64,000 nucleotides of DNA from positions 1 to 64,000 of the forward strand of contig MBPM02000113.1 of assembly GCA_001695595.3 (NCBI GenBank), given 5' to 3'. The translations under genes and the position numbers were made by a program. This DNA comes from Plasmopara viticola (lineage: Eukaryota > Oomycota > Peronosporomycetes > Peronosporales > Peronosporaceae). A model generated the notes under the pieces. It was not told the origin of the DNA, searched no databases, and was given only the letters and a program-made list of their open reading frames with translations. Positions 22,374 through 35,094 of this stretch are shown in pieces. How positions within the stretch are numbered: position 1 is the first letter of the stretch; the number at the start of each line of letters is the position of its first letter.

Positions 22374-22602
22374 TTCTTCCACAACAGGAACATCGTTACA
22401 TACAGCATCAATCTTTAATGTCCTTAAGCTTATGAATTGTATTTTAACGGTCCTCTCTGCCGCAATCATGTTCCGACACTCTACTTGTGTATCCGATCAG
22501 CAACGATCTCTATTTCGCCTTCTAGTTCGTTTCGGTCGGGTTCACACTTCCCTCGTAAAAAAACTGTAGTTCTCACCTAATAATTTAAAAGGCATTGGTA
22601 GG

Positions 22603-22675
22603 CGCCCACCGTGGGGATCGAACCCACGACCACAAGATTAAGAGTCTTGCGCTCTACCGACTGAGCTAGACGGGC
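22603..22675 (-). tRNA. trnK(cuu): tRNA-Lys(CTT), T-loop variant G59 to U
   Basis: Only the T loop differs (TTCGATC for TTCGAGC); the B box consensus GGTTCGANNCC is kept, so the copy looks functional. Confidence 0.85.
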
Positions 22676-22903
22676 TTCTTCCACAACAGGAGCATCGATA
22701 CATACAGAAACATTCTTTTATGTCCTCAAGCCTACGACTTTCTATTTTAACGGTCCTCTCTGCCGCAATTATGTTTCGACACTCTACTTGTGCATCCGAT
22801 CAGCAACGATGTCCATTTCGCCTTCTAGTTTTTTCGGTCGGGCTAACACTTCCCTCGTAAAAAATTGTAGTTCTTATTTAATAATTTTAAAGGCATTGGT
22901 GGG

Positions 22904-22976
22904 CGCCCACCGTGGGGCTCGAACCCACGACCACAAGATTAAGAGTCTTGCGCTCTACCGACTGAGCTAGACGGGC
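22904..22976 (-). tRNA. trnK(cuu): tRNA-Lys(CTT) beside LINE copy 4
   Basis: Consensus tRNA directly abutting the LINE, so the insertion did not damage the tRNA itself. Confidence 0.9.
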
Positions 22977-22977
22977 T

Positions 22978-25391
22978 GGACGGCGGCGAGCATTGAGCTG
23001 CTGACGTCTGGATTACCTTGCTATGGCGGATGCCACGCAATCGACTTTCTTACAATCTCACCGCTTCGTCACGGCAAGCTTATCTCACTTGGCCGAAGTG
23101 CAATGTGGTGGAGAGAGACGTGGGTGTGTTGGTACAAGACACGATGGAATGTCACGTGGCATGACTTGAGTTTGCACGAACGCGCCATGTATGGCCTACA
23201 TCAGCCAATTTGGTTCCATGCTGATGCTGATCTTCACTACGAGAAGCGAACACGGTCCGATACGGTGGTGGTTTATCGACGTTGTCTAGGTATGGTCGCC
23301 GAACCACAACGAAGCTTTCGTCTCCATATCTCATGTAGCTTCAAACTACGGTCACTCGCTAACTTCAGGTGTGAAGGTGAAGCGTGGCCAGCTGCAACCA
23401 CCTTCGTTCAGCGACATATCGACTACACGCTTGTCTCAGTGCGACCGTACACACAGAGGAAGTGGCTGCGCTCGCTGTACCGGGAAGTGACGCAAATTGT
23501 TGACCGCCTCGGAGCACGACAACTTGTACGGGACTCGTCAAGCATAGACGGACATGGTTGCCTGCTTCCACGAGTTGGCTACAGAAATAAAGCGAAGATA
23601 TTCTTGATCCCGAAGATTCCACGGTCAGCGATCCTGAAAATTGTCTGGGCGCCTGACCCTCCAAAAAAGCCGCACCCGATGAAAATTTACTCAAAGCGTG
23701 TCGACGACCAACAGATTGAAGCATTCGCGGAGTATTGAAAGCGGCTGCGCCAGATCCTGCTTCCGGTCTTCGAAGACTTGCAATTTCGTCTTGCGTTTCG
23801 CTTGCTACTCGTGCTATCGCGCTTCTGGTTCTTGGAGACGTCACATCCAGGCATCCGTAAATGCGTGCGCGCAGGATGCAAGGCGATAGAGACTGAGCAG
23901 CATTTATTTTTCGACTGCACGCTGGCGTCAAGGCTCTGGTGTCAGATCTTGCAGCTTGTCTCACCGTTCTTTGTCTCTCGACCGTCGTGGCTTGATATTG
24001 CTCTCGCGAACAAGGTGCACGTACGCAACGACTGGGTTCAATGTTCTGGTGTGGTACGAGATGTATGGCATGTGCTTCGAGCTGTGATTCAACACGATCT
24101 GGACGAACCGCAATCGATGCTTGTTCGACGGACGGCAACCGATACCGGTAGCTCCAGCACTTTCGGTCATATTGTCGACTTTCTGTGCGCACATTCGCTT
24201 TTTCCAGCGACACCTGTACGACTGGCAGCTGAGACAAGATCTAAAACTAGTGATTGACTCGCTGAAGATTCATTCCGTGTTTCACAGCTTCACTTGTAAG
24301 CACCCGGGCATCACCCATAACCTGCAAGGCAGCACCACCAAGACCTGTGCGCACATGAACGAATGGACACCGTCTAAAAAAGAACACGGTTAATGTCGGC
24401 AAATATTGAGTTCATTCCAATCGTTTAAAAAACCGTCGTCCGAAGCTGTAAGTGCTATCTGGTCGGGCAGCCTGCCGGGCGCCCTTACGGGTAAAGCCTC
24501 ATCACTTGAAGAACGTCCGAATTTTTTGGGGTCCGCTGCCGCAAGTCTCGCACTTGATGTAGCCATACGGTGCACCTGGAGGGTAACTGGATACGAGCCA
24601 GCCGCGGAAAAGACCGGAAAAGGAAGCGCCTGCTTCAAAGCAGTGAGAAAGCGGCTTCGTAAGTCAAGAGCTTTGTCTTCTGTGAACCCTGGGGGGCCAA
24701 GGGTACCTTGATGAAGTCTGAGAGCTGAATCCCAGTGATTATGGTGACCCGAAGAGGTCTAAACGGCCAATTTACCTGTGGGGCCATACCGGTCACTTTT
24801 TTTATATTTACTGTGAGGACTGGAGAATCAAGAATTTTTTCACTCTTCACGACGAATAAGAAGCGAGGATTTTTATCTTATAAGGTATAACGATCCCAAA
24901 AGTGGGTCGGCCCACGGATAGGGCTGCGGATTACGCCGTCGCAAAACGACGCGACAGTGTGCTCTAAGACCGGACTTCCGTTTAAGCACCTGAAGTGTTG
25001 ATACGCGTAAGCAATTGGCATGCAATGGGCGCTGTATGTGCTGCCCAAGTGCCAAAAGTTTCGGCTGTTGATCGACCGCGGTTATCGAGCAACGTTGCCA
25101 CGTACAAAGGGTCTAAAAGGCCTTCTTCGCCCGAAGTTGAAGTCGAAACGGGGGCAAAAGTGTAGAACCGAAACCCTCCCAGGCCAGTGATTGGATGAAA
25201 TCCAAAACAATACGTGGCAAACATAAATTATGTAATTTCCTTTTTTTGAGGAAATTACATAAATTTTTGTATATTGCTATTTTGGGGGAAAAGGCATAAC
25301 TATATAAAGTACACTAGAGTAGTAGAACAGATACTACGCCAGGCAAGTTGGGTAGATATTCGCCTATATTACATAATATAGACGACCTTCA
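22978..25391 (+). mobile_element. 5'-truncated LINE fragment, copy 4
   Basis: 2414 bp between 17-bp repeats at 22961-22977 and 25392-25408. It is the first copy from the left with the 12-bp longer CCAAAAAAGCCGCACCC version at about 23660. Confidence 0.85.
22980..24393 (+). pseudogene. LINE ORF2 C-terminal relic, copy 4
   Basis: A CGA-to-TGA change gives a stop at 23736-23738 inside the 384-codon frame; the frame resumes and carries the zf-RVT motif to 24257. The C-terminal frame ends at 24393. Confidence 0.7.
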
Positions 25392-25636
25392 ACTGAGCTA
25401 GACGGGCTTCTTCCACAACAGGAACATCGTTACATACAGCATCAATCTTTAATGTCCTCAAGCCTATGACTTTGTATTTTAACGGTCCTCTCTGCCGCAA
25501 TCATGTTCCGACACTCTACTTGTGCATCCGATCAGCAACGATCTCCATTTCGCCTTTAAGTTGTTTCGGTCGGGTTCACACTTCCCTCATAAAAAAACTG
25601 TAGTTTTTACCTAATAATTTAGAAGGCATTGGTGGG

Positions 25637-25708
25637 CGCCCACCGTGGGGCTCGAACCCACAAACACAAGATTAAAGTTTTGCGCTCTACCGACTGAGCT
25701 AGACGGGC
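25637..25708 (-). pseudogene. 72-nt tRNA-Lys-like copy with six-base anticodon loop
   Basis: Same form as the copy at 21698; again the first copy after a LINE. Confidence 0.65.
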
Positions 25709-25937
25709 TTCTTCCACAACAGGAACATCGTTACATTCAGCATCAATCTTTAATGTTATCAAGCCTATGACTTTGAATTATAAAGGTCCTTTGTGCCGCA
25801 ATCGTGTTCCGGCACTCTACTATGACTTCCGATCAGCAACGATGTTTATTTCGCCCATTAGTTCGTTTCGGTCGGGTTCACACTTCCCTCCTAAAAAGCC
25901 GTAGCCCTTACCTAATAGTTCAAAATGCATTGGTGGG

Positions 25938-26010
25938 CGCCCACCGTGGGGCTCGAACCCACGACCACAAGATAAAGCGTCTTGCGCTCTACCGACTGGG
26001 CTAGACGGGC
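25938..26010 (-). tRNA. tRNA-Lys(CTT) variant, C12/G33/U37
   Basis: The anticodon loop reads CGCTTTA: CTT is kept but U33 is G and A37 is U. C12 mismatches A23 in the D stem. Probably inactive or poorly active. Confidence 0.6.
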
Positions 26011-26235
26011 TTTTCCACAACAGGAACATCGTTACATACAGCATCAATCTTTAATGTCCTTAAGCTTTGAATTGTATTTTAACGGTCCTCTCTGCCGCAA
26101 TCATGTTCCGACACTCTACTTGTGCATCCGATCAGCAACGATCTCCATTTCGCCTGTAGTTTTTTCGGTCGGGCTAACACTTCCCTCGTAAAAAAACTGT
26201 AGTTCTTACCGAATAATTTAAAAGGCATTGGTGGG

Positions 26236-26308
26236 CGCCCACCGTGGGGATCGAACCCACGACCACAAGATGAAGAGTCTTGCGCTCTACCGACTGAGCT
26301 AGACGGGC
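26236..26308 (-). tRNA. trnK(cuu): tRNA-Lys(CTT) variant, C37
   Basis: T-loop TTCGATC type with A37 to C beside the anticodon; the cloverleaf is otherwise intact. Confidence 0.75.
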
Positions 26309-26536
26309 TTCTTCCACAACAGGAGCATCGATACATACAGAAACAATCTTTTATGTCCTCAAGCCTACGACTTTCTATTTTAACGGTCCTCTCTGCCGCA
26401 ATTATGTTCTGACACTCTACTTGTGCATCCGATCAGCAACGATGTCCATTTCGCCTTCTAGTTTTTTCGGTCGGGCTAACACTTCCCTCGTAAAAAATTG
26501 TAGTTCTTATTTAATAATTTTAAAGGCATTGGTGGG

Positions 26537-26609
26537 CGCCCACCGTGGGGCTCGAACCCACGACCACAAAATTAAGAGTCTTGCGCTCTACCGACTGAGC
26601 TAGACGGGC
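26537..26609 (-). tRNA. trnK(cuu): tRNA-Lys(CTT) variant, U40, beside LINE copy 5
   Basis: C40 to U leaves a G30-U40 wobble in the anticodon stem; otherwise consensus. Confidence 0.8.
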
Positions 26610-26610
26610 T

Positions 26611-29024
26611 GGACGGCGGCGAGCATTGAGCTGCTGACGTCTGGATTACCTTGCTATGGCGGATGCCACGCAATCGACTTTCTTACAATCTCACCGCTTC
26701 GTCACGGCAAGCTTATCTCACTTGGCCGAAGTGCAATGTGGTGGAGAGAGACGTGGGTGTGTTGGTACAAGACACGATGGAATGTCACGTGGCATGACTT
26801 GAGTTTGCACGAACGCGCCATGTATGGCCTACATCAGCCAATTTGGTTCCATGCTGATGCTGATCTTCACTACGAGAAGCGAACACGGTCCGATACGGTG
26901 GTGGTGCATCGACGTTGTCTAGGTATGGTCGCCGAACCACAACGAAGCTTTCGTCTCCATATCTCATGTAGCTTCAAACTACGGTCACTCGCTGACTTCA
27001 GGTGTGAAGGTGAAGCGTGGCCAGCTGCAACCACCTTCGTTCAGCGACATATCGACTACACGCTTGTCTCAGTGCGACCGTACACACAGATGAAGTGGCT
27101 GCGCTCGCTGTACCGGGAAGCGACGCAAATTGTTGACCGCCTTGGAGCACGACAACTTGTACGGGACTCGTCAAGCATAGACGGACATGGTTGCCTGCTT
27201 CCACGAGTTGGCTACAGAAATAAAGCAAAGATATTCTTGATCCCGAAGATTCCACGGTCAGCGATCCTGAAAATTGTCTGGGCGCCTGACCCTCCAAAAA
27301 AGCCGCACCCGATTAAAATTTACTCAAAGCGTGTCGACGACCAACAGATTGAAGCATTCGCGGAGTATCGAAAGCGGCTGCGCCAGATCCTGCTTCCGGT
27401 CTTCGAAGACTTGCAATTTCGTCTTGCGTTTCGCTTGCTACCCGTGCTATCGCGCTTCTGGTTCTTGGAGACGTCACATCCAGGCATCCGTAAATGCGTG
27501 CGCGCAGGATGCAAGGCGATAGAGACTGAGCAGCATTTATTTTTCGACTGCACGCTGGCGTCAAGGCTCTGGTGTCAGATCTTGCAGCTTGTCTCACCGT
27601 TCTTTGTCTCTCGACCGTCGTGGCTTGATATTGCTCTCGCGAACAAGGTGCACGTACGCAACGACTGGGTTTAATGTTCTGGTGTGGTACGAGATGTATG
27701 GCATGTGCTTCGAGCTGTGGATCAACACGATCTGGACGAACCGCAATCGATGCTTGTTCGACGGACGGCAACCGATACCGGTAGCTCCAGCACTTTCGGT
27801 CATATTGTCGACTTTCTGTGCGCACATTCGCTTTTTCCAGCGACACCTGTACGACTGGCAGCTGAGAAAGATCTAAAACAAGTGATTGACTCGCTGAAGA
27901 TTCATTCCGTGTTTCACAGCTTCACTTGTAAGCACCCGGGCATCACCCATAACCTGCAAGGCAGCACCACCAAGACCTGTGCGCACATGAACGAATGGAC
28001 ACCGTCTAAAAAAGAACACGGTTAATGTCGGCAAATATTGAGTTCATTCCAATCGTTTAAAAAACCGTCGTCCGAAGCTGTAAGTGCTATCTGGTCGGGC
28101 AGCCTGCCGGGCGCCCTTACGGGTAAAGCCTCATCACTTGAAGAACGTCCGAATTTTCTGGGGTCCGCTGCCGCAAGTCTCGCACTTGATGTAGCCATAC
28201 GGTGCACCTGGAGGGTAACTGGATACGAGCCAGCCGCGGAAAAGACCGGAAAAGGAAGCGCCTGCTTCAAAGCAGTGAGAAAGCGGCTTCGTAAGTCAAG
28301 AGCTTTGTCTTCTGTGAACCCTGGGGGGCCAAGGGTACCTTGATGAAGTCTGAGAGCTGAATCCCAGTGGTTATGGTGACCCGAAGAGGTCTAAACGGCC
28401 AATTTACCTGTGGGGCCATACCGGTCACTTTTTTTATATTTACTGTGAGGACTGGAGAATCAAGAATTTTTTCACTCTTCACGACGAATAAGAAGCGAGG
28501 AATTTTTATCTTATAAGGTATAACGATCCCAAAAGTGGGTCGGCCCACGGATAGGGCTGCGGATTACGCCGTCGCGAAACGACGCGACAGTGTGCTCTAA
28601 GACCGGACTTCCGTTTAAGCACCTGAAGTGTTGATACGCGTAAGCAATTGGCATGCAATGGGCGCTGTATGTGCTGCCCAAGTGCCAAAAGTTTCGGCTG
28701 TTGATCGACCGCGGTTATCGAGCAACGTTGCCACGTACAAAGGGTCTAAAAGGCCTTCTTCGCCCGAAGTTGAAGTCGAAACGGGGGCAAAAGTGTAGAA
28801 CCGAAACCCTCCCAGGCCAGTGATTGGATGAAATCCAAAACAATACGTGGCAAACATAAATTATGTAATTTCCTTTTTTTGAGGAAATTACATAAATTTT
28901 TGTATATTGCTATTTTGGGGGAAAAGGCATAACTATATAAAGTACACTAGAGTAGTAGAACAGATACTACGCCAGGCAAGTTGGGTAGACATTCGCCTAT
29001 ATTACATAATATAGACGACCTTCA
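26611..29024 (+). mobile_element. 5'-truncated LINE fragment, copy 5 (subtype B)
   Basis: 2414 bp between 17-bp repeats at 26594-26610 and 29025-29041. It shares with copy 8 the changes ACAGATGAAGTGG, CCCGATTAAAATT and GAGCTGTGGATCAAC. Confidence 0.85.
26613..28025 (+). pseudogene. LINE ORF2 C-terminal relic, copy 5
   Basis: The main frame stops at 27674 (CAA to TAA). In the natural C-terminal frame (27589-27876) this copy keeps TGG where most copies have TGA, so the motif LWINTIWTNRNRCLF is readable. That is good evidence that this frame is the ancestral protein. A base lost at about 27868 breaks it again. Confidence 0.72.
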
Positions 29025-29269
29025 ACTGAGCTAGACGGGCTTCTTCCACAACAGGAACATCGTTACATACAGCATCAATCTTTAATGTCCTCAAGCCTAT
29101 GACTTTGTATTTTAACGGTCCTCTCTGCCGCAATCATGTTCCGACACTCTACTTGTGCATCCGATCAGCAACGATCTCCATTTCGCCTTTAAGTTGTTTC
29201 GGTCGGGTTCACACTTCCCTCATAAAAAAACTGTAGTTTTTACCTAATAATTTAGAAGGCATTGGTGGG

Positions 29270-29341
29270 CGCCCACCGTGGGGCTCGAACCCACAAACAC
29301 AAGATTAAAGTTTTGCGCTCTACCGACTGAGCTAGACGGGC
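29270..29341 (-). pseudogene. 72-nt tRNA-Lys-like copy with six-base anticodon loop
   Basis: Same form as the copy at 21698. Confidence 0.65.
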
Positions 29342-29570
29342 TTCTTCCACAACAGGAACATCGTTACATTCAGCATCAATCTTTAATGTTATCAAGCCTA
29401 TGACTTTGAATTATAAAGGTCCTTTGTGCCGCAATCGTGTTCCGGCACTCTACTATGACTTCCGATCAGCAACGATGTTTATTTCGCCCATTAGTTCGTT
29501 TCGGTCGGGTTCACACTTCCCTCCTAAAAAGCCGTAGCCCTTACCTAATAGTTCAAAATGCATTGGTGGG

Positions 29571-29643
29571 CGCCCACCGTGGGGCTCGAACCCACGACCA
29601 CAAGATAAAGCGTCTTGCGCTCTACCGACTGGGCTAGACGGGC
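29571..29643 (-). tRNA. tRNA-Lys(CTT) variant, C12/G33/U37
   Basis: Identical in its changes to the copy at 25938. Confidence 0.6.
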
Positions 29644-29871
29644 TTTTTCCACAACAGGAACATCGTTACATACAGCATCAATCTTTAATGTCCTTAAGCT
29701 TTTGAATTGTATTTTAACGGTCCTCTCTGCCGCAATCATGTTCCGACACTCTACTTGTGCATCCGATCAGCAACGATCTCCATTTCGCCTTTAAGTTGTT
29801 TCGGTCGGGCTAACACTTCCCTCGTAAAAAAACTGTAGTTCTTACCTAATAATTTAAAAGGCATTGGTGGG

Positions 29872-29944
29872 CGCCCACCGTGGGGCTCGAACCCACGACC
29901 ACAAGATTAAGAGTCTTGCGCTCTACCGACTGAGCTAGACGGGC
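29872..29944 (-). tRNA. trnK(cuu): tRNA-Lys(CTT)
   Basis: Consensus tRNA. Confidence 0.92.
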
Positions 29945-30174
29945 TTCTTCCACAACAGGAACATCGTTACATACAGCATCAATCTTTAATGTCCTCAAGC
30001 CTATGACTTTTCTTTTTAACGGTCCTCTCTGCCGCAATCATGTTCCGACACATTGCTTGTGCATCCGTTCAGCAAAGATCTCTATTTCGCCTTCTAGTTC
30101 GTTTTGGTCGAGCTCACACTTCCCTCGTAAAAAAACTGTAGTTCTTATTTAATAATTTAAAAGGCATTGGTGGG

Positions 30175-30247
30175 CGCCCACCGTGGAGCTCGAACCCACG
30201 ACCACAAGATTAAGAGTCATGCGCTCTACCGACTGAGCTAGACGGGC
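30175..30247 (-). tRNA. tRNA-Lys(CTT) variant, U29/U61
   Basis: Same changes as the copy at 22301. Confidence 0.65.
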
Positions 30248-30476
30248 TTCTTCCACAACAGGAACATCGTTACATACAGCACCAATCTTTAATGTCCTTA
30301 AGCTTATGAATTGTTTTTTAACGGTCCTCTCTGCCGCAATCATGTTCCGACACTCTACTTGTGTATCCGATCAGCAACGATCTCTATTTCGCCTTCTAGT
30401 TCGTTTCGGTCGGGTTCACACTTCCCTCGTAAAAAAACTGTAGTTCTTACCTAATAATTTAAAAGGCATTGGTGGG

Positions 30477-30549
30477 CGCCCACCGTGGGGATCGAACCCA
30501 CGACCACAAGATTAAGAGTCTTGCGCTCTACCGACTGAGCTAGACGGGC
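30477..30549 (-). tRNA. trnK(cuu): tRNA-Lys(CTT), T-loop variant G59 to U
   Basis: Same as the copy at 22603. Confidence 0.85.
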
Positions 30550-30777
30550 TTCTTCCACAACAGGAGCATCGATACATACAGAAACAATCTTTTATGTCCT
30601 CAAGCCTACGACTTTCTATTTTAACGGTCCTCTCTGCCGCAATTATGTTCCGACACTCTACTTGTGCATCCGATCAGCAACGATGTCCATTTCGCCTTCT
30701 AGTTTTTTCGGTTGGGCTAACACTTCCCTCGTAAAAAATTGTAGTTCTTATTTAATAATTTTAAAGGCATTGCTGGA

Positions 30778-30850
30778 AGCCCACCGTGGGGCTCGAACCC
30801 ACGACCACAAGATTAAGAGTCTTGCGCTCTACCGACTGAGCTAGACGGGC
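30778..30850 (-). tRNA. tRNA-Lys(CTT) with U73, beside LINE copy 6
   Basis: Only the discriminator base differs (G73 to U), caused by the GCTGGAAG flank variant; the D loop is normal, unlike at 12327. Confidence 0.78.
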
Positions 30851-30851
30851 T

Positions 30852-33267
30852 GGACGGCGGCGAGCATTGAGCTGCTGACGTCTGGATTACCTTGCTATGG
30901 CGGATGCCACGCAATCGACTTTCTTACAATCTCACCGCTTCGTCACGGCAAGCTTATCTCACTTGGCCGAAGTGCAATGTGGTGGAGAGAGACGTGGGTG
31001 TGTTGGTACAAGACACGATGGAATGTCACGTGGCATGACTTGAGTTTGCACGAACGCGCCATGTATGGCCTACATCAGCCAATTTGGTTCCATGCTGATG
31101 CTGATCTTCACTACGAGAAGCGAACACGGTCCGATACGGTGGTGGTGCATCGACGTTGTCTAGGTATGGTCGCCGAACCACAACGAAGCTTTCGTCTCCA
31201 TATCTCATGTAGCTTCAAACTACGGTCACTCGCTGACTTCAGGTGTGAAGGTGAAGCGTGGCCAGCTGCAACCACCTTCGTTCAGCGACATATCGACTAC
31301 ACGCTTGTCTCAGTGCGACCGTACACACAGAGGAAGTGGCTGCGCTCGCTGTACCGGGAAGTGACGCAAATTGTTGACCGCCTCGGAGCACGACAACTTG
31401 TACGGGACTCGTCAAGCATAGACGGACATGGTTGCCTGCTTCCACGAGTTGGCTACAGAAATAAAGCGAAGATATTCTTGATCCCGAAGATTCCACGGTC
31501 AGCGATCTTGAAAATTGTCTGGGCGCCTGACCCTCCAAAAAAGCCGCACCCGATGAAAATTTACTCAAAGCGTGTCGACGACCAACAGATTGAAGCATTC
31601 GCGGAGTATCGAAAGCGGCTGCGCCAGATCCTGCTTCCGGTCTTCGAAGACTTGCAATTTCGTCTTGCGTTTCGCTTGCTACCCGTGCTATCGCGCTTCT
31701 GGTTCTTGGAGACGTCACATCCAGGCATCCGTAAATGCGTGCGCGCAGGATGCAAGGCGATAGAGACTGAGCAGCATTTATTTTTCGACTGCACGCTGGC
31801 GTCAAGGCTCTGGTGTCAGATCTTGCAGCTTGTCTCACCGTTCTTTGTCTCTCGACCGTCGTGGCTTGATATTGCTCTCGCGAACAAGGTGCACGTACGC
31901 AACGACTGGGTTCAATGTTCTGGTGTGGTACGAGATGTATGGCATGTGCTTCGAGCTGTGATTCAACACGATCTGGACGAACCGCAATCGATGCTTGTTC
32001 GACGGACGGCAACCGATACCGGTAGCTCCAGCACTTTCGGTCATATTGTCGACTTTCTGTGCGCACATTCGCTTTTTCCAGCGACACCTGTACGACTGGC
32101 AGCTGAGACAAGATCTAAAACTAGTGATTGACTCGCTGAAGATTCATTTCGTGTTTCACAGCTTCACTTGTAAGCACCCGGGCATCACCCATAACCTGCA
32201 AGGCAGCACCACCAAGACCTGTGCGCACATGAACGAATGGACACCGTCTAAAAAAGAACACGGTTAATGTCGGCAAATATTGAGTTCATTCCAATCGTTT
32301 AAAAAACCGTCGTCCGAAGCTGTAAGTGCTATCTGGTCGGGCAGCCTGCCGGGCGCCCTTACGGGTAAAGCCTCATCACTTGAAGAACGTCCGAATTTTC
32401 TGGGGTCCGCTGCCGCAAGTCTCGCACTTGATGTAGCCATACGGTGCACCTGGAGGGTAACTGGATACGAGCCAGCCGCGGAAAAGACCGGAAAAGGAAG
32501 CGCCTGCTTCAAAGCAGTGAGAAAGCGGCTTCGTAAGTCAAGAGCTTTGTCTTCTGTGAACCCTGGGGGGCCAAGGGTACCTTGATGAAGTCTGAGAGCT
32601 GAATCCCAGTGGTTATGGTGACCCGAAGAGGTCTAAACGGCCAATTTACCTGTGGGGCCATACCGGTCACTTTTTTTATATTTACTGTGAGGACTGGAGA
32701 ATCAAGAATTTTTTCACTCTTCACGACGAATAAGAAGCGAGGGATTTTTTATCTTATAAGGTATAACGATCCCAAAAGTGGGTCGGCCCACGGATAGGGC
32801 TGCGGATTACGCCGTCGCGAAACGACGCGACAGTGTGCTCTAAGACCGGACTTCCGTTTAAGCACCTGAAGTGTTGATACGCGTAAGCAATTGGCATGCA
32901 ATGGGCGCTGTATGTGCTGCCCAAGTGCCAAAAGTTTCGGCTGTTGATCGACCGCGGTTATCGAGCAACGTTGCCACGTACAAAGGGTCTAAAAGGCCTT
33001 CTTCGCCCGAAGTTGAAGTCGAAACGGGGGCAAAAGTGTAGAACCGAAACCCTCCCAGGCCAGTGATTGGATGAAATCCAAAACAATACGTGGCAAACAT
33101 AAATTATGTAATTTCCTTTTTTTGAGGAAATTACATAAATTTTTGTATATTGCTATTTTGGGGGAAAAGGCATAACTATATAAAGTACACTAGAGTAGTA
33201 GAACAGATACTACGCCAGGCAAGTTGGGTAGACATTCGCCTATATTACATAATATAGACGACCTTCA
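30852..33267 (+). mobile_element. 5'-truncated LINE fragment, copy 6 (subtype A)
   Basis: 2416 bp between 17-bp repeats at 30835-30851 and 33268-33284. Groups with copies 7 and 9 (GATTCATTTCGTG, AAAACTAGTG). Confidence 0.85.
30854..32267 (+). pseudogene. LINE ORF2 C-terminal relic, copy 6, longest open frame
   Basis: Open from the element edge to 32131, with 384 residues from the ATG at 30977 and an intact zf-RVT motif. The last ~75 residues are read out of the ancestral frame, and in that frame the W before TNRNR is a stop, so the apparent intactness is not evidence of a working protein. The C-terminal frame ends at 32267. Confidence 0.72.
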
Positions 33268-33512
33268 ACTGAGCTAGACGGGCTTCTTCCACAACAGGAA
33301 CATCGTTACATACAGCATCAATCTTTAATGTCCTCAAGCCTATGACTTTGTATTTTAACGGTCCTCTCTGCCGCAATCATGTTCCGACACTCTACTTGTG
33401 CATCCGATCAGCAACGATCTCCATTTCGCCTTTAAGTTGTTTCGGTCGGGTTCACACTTCCCTCATAAAAAAACTGTAGTTTTTACCTAATAATTTAGAA
33501 GGCATTGGTGGG

Positions 33513-33584
33513 CGCCCACCGTGGGGCTCGAACCCACAAACACAAGATTAAAGTTTTGCGCTCTACCGACTGAGCTAGACGGGC
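33513..33584 (-). pseudogene. 72-nt tRNA-Lys-like copy with six-base anticodon loop
   Basis: Same form as the copy at 21698. Confidence 0.65.
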
Positions 33585-33813
33585 TTCTTCCACAACAGGA
33601 ACATCGTTACATTCAGCATCAATCTTTAATGTTATCAAGCCTATGACTTTGAATTATAAAGGTCCTTTGTGCCGCAATCGTGTTCCGGCACTCTACTATG
33701 ACTTCCGATCAGCAACGATGTTTATTTCGCCCATTAGTTCGTTTCGGTCGGGTTCACACTTCCCTCCTAAAAAGCCGTAGCCCTTACCTAATAGTTCAAA
33801 ATGCATTGGTGGG

Positions 33814-33886
33814 CGCCCACCGTGGGGCTCGAACCCACGACCACAAGATAAAGCGTCTTGCGCTCTACCGACTGGGCTAGACGGGC
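33814..33886 (-). tRNA. tRNA-Lys(CTT) variant, C12/G33/U37
   Basis: Same changes as the copy at 25938. Confidence 0.6.
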
Positions 33887-34114
33887 TTTTTCCACAACAG
33901 GAACATCGTTACATACAGCATCAATCTTTAATGTCCTTAAGCTTTTGAATTGTATTTTAACGGTCCTCTCTGCCGCAATCATGTTCCGACACTCTACTTG
34001 TGCATCCGATCAGCAACGATCTCCATTTCGCCTTTAAGTTGTTTCGGTCGGGCTAACACTTCCCTCGTAAAAAAACTGTAGTTCTTACCTAATAATTTAA
34101 AAGGCATTGGTGGG

Positions 34115-34187
34115 CGCCCACCGTGGGGCTCGAACCCACGACCACAAGATTAAGAGTCTTGCGCTCTACCGACTGAGCTAGACGGGC
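34115..34187 (-). tRNA. trnK(cuu): tRNA-Lys(CTT)
   Basis: Consensus tRNA. Confidence 0.92.
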
Positions 34188-34417
34188 TTCTTCCACAACA
34201 GGAACATCGTTACATACAGCATCAATCTTTAATGTCCTCAAGCCTATGACTTTTCTTTTTAACGGTCCTCTCTGCCGCAATCATGTTCCGACACATTGCT
34301 TGTGCATCCGTTCAGCAAAGATCTATATTTCGCCTTCTAGTTCGTTTTGGTCGAGCTCACACTTCCCTCGTAAAAAAACTGTAGTTCTTATTTAATAATT
34401 TAAAAGGCATTGGTGGG

Positions 34418-34490
34418 CGCCCACCGTGGAGCTCGAACCCACGACCACAAGATTAAGAGTCATGCGCTCTACCGACTGAGCTAGACGGGC
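34418..34490 (-). tRNA. tRNA-Lys(CTT) variant, U29/U61
   Basis: Same changes as the copy at 22301. Confidence 0.65.
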
Positions 34491-34719
34491 TTCTTCCACA
34501 ACAGGAACATCGTTACATACAGCACCAATCTTTAATGTCCTTAAGCTTATGAATTGTTTTTTAACGGTCCTCTCTGCCGCAATCATGTTCCGACACTCTA
34601 CTTGTGTATCCGATCAGCAACGATCTCTATTTCGCCTTCTAGTTCGTTTCGGTCGGGTTCACACTTCCCTCGTAAAAAAACTGTAGTTCTTACCTAATAA
34701 TTTAAAAGGCATTGGTGGG

Positions 34720-34792
34720 CGCCCACCGTGGGGATCGAACCCACGACCACAAGATTAAGAGTCTTGCGCTCTACCGACTGAGCTAGACGGGC
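34720..34792 (-). tRNA. trnK(cuu): tRNA-Lys(CTT), T-loop variant G59 to U
   Basis: Same as the copy at 22603. Confidence 0.85.
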
Positions 34793-35020
34793 TTCTTCCA
34801 CAACAGGAGCATCGATACATACAGAAACAATCTTTTATGTCCTCAAGCCTACGACTTTCTATTTTAACGGTCCTCTCTGCCGCAATTATGTTCCGACACT
34901 CTACTTGTGCATCCGATCAGCAACGATGTCCATTTCGCCTTCTAGTTTTTTCGGTTGGGCTAACACTTCCCTCGTAAAAAATTGTAGTTCTTATTTAATA
35001 ATTTTAAAGGCATTGCTGGA

Positions 35021-35093
35021 AGCCCACCGTGGGGCTCGAACCCACGACCACAAGATTAAGAGTCTTGCGCTCTACCGACTGAGCTAGACGGGC
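35021..35093 (-). tRNA. tRNA-Lys(CTT) with U73, beside LINE copy 7
   Basis: Same as the copy at 30778. Confidence 0.78.
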
Positions 35094-35094
35094 T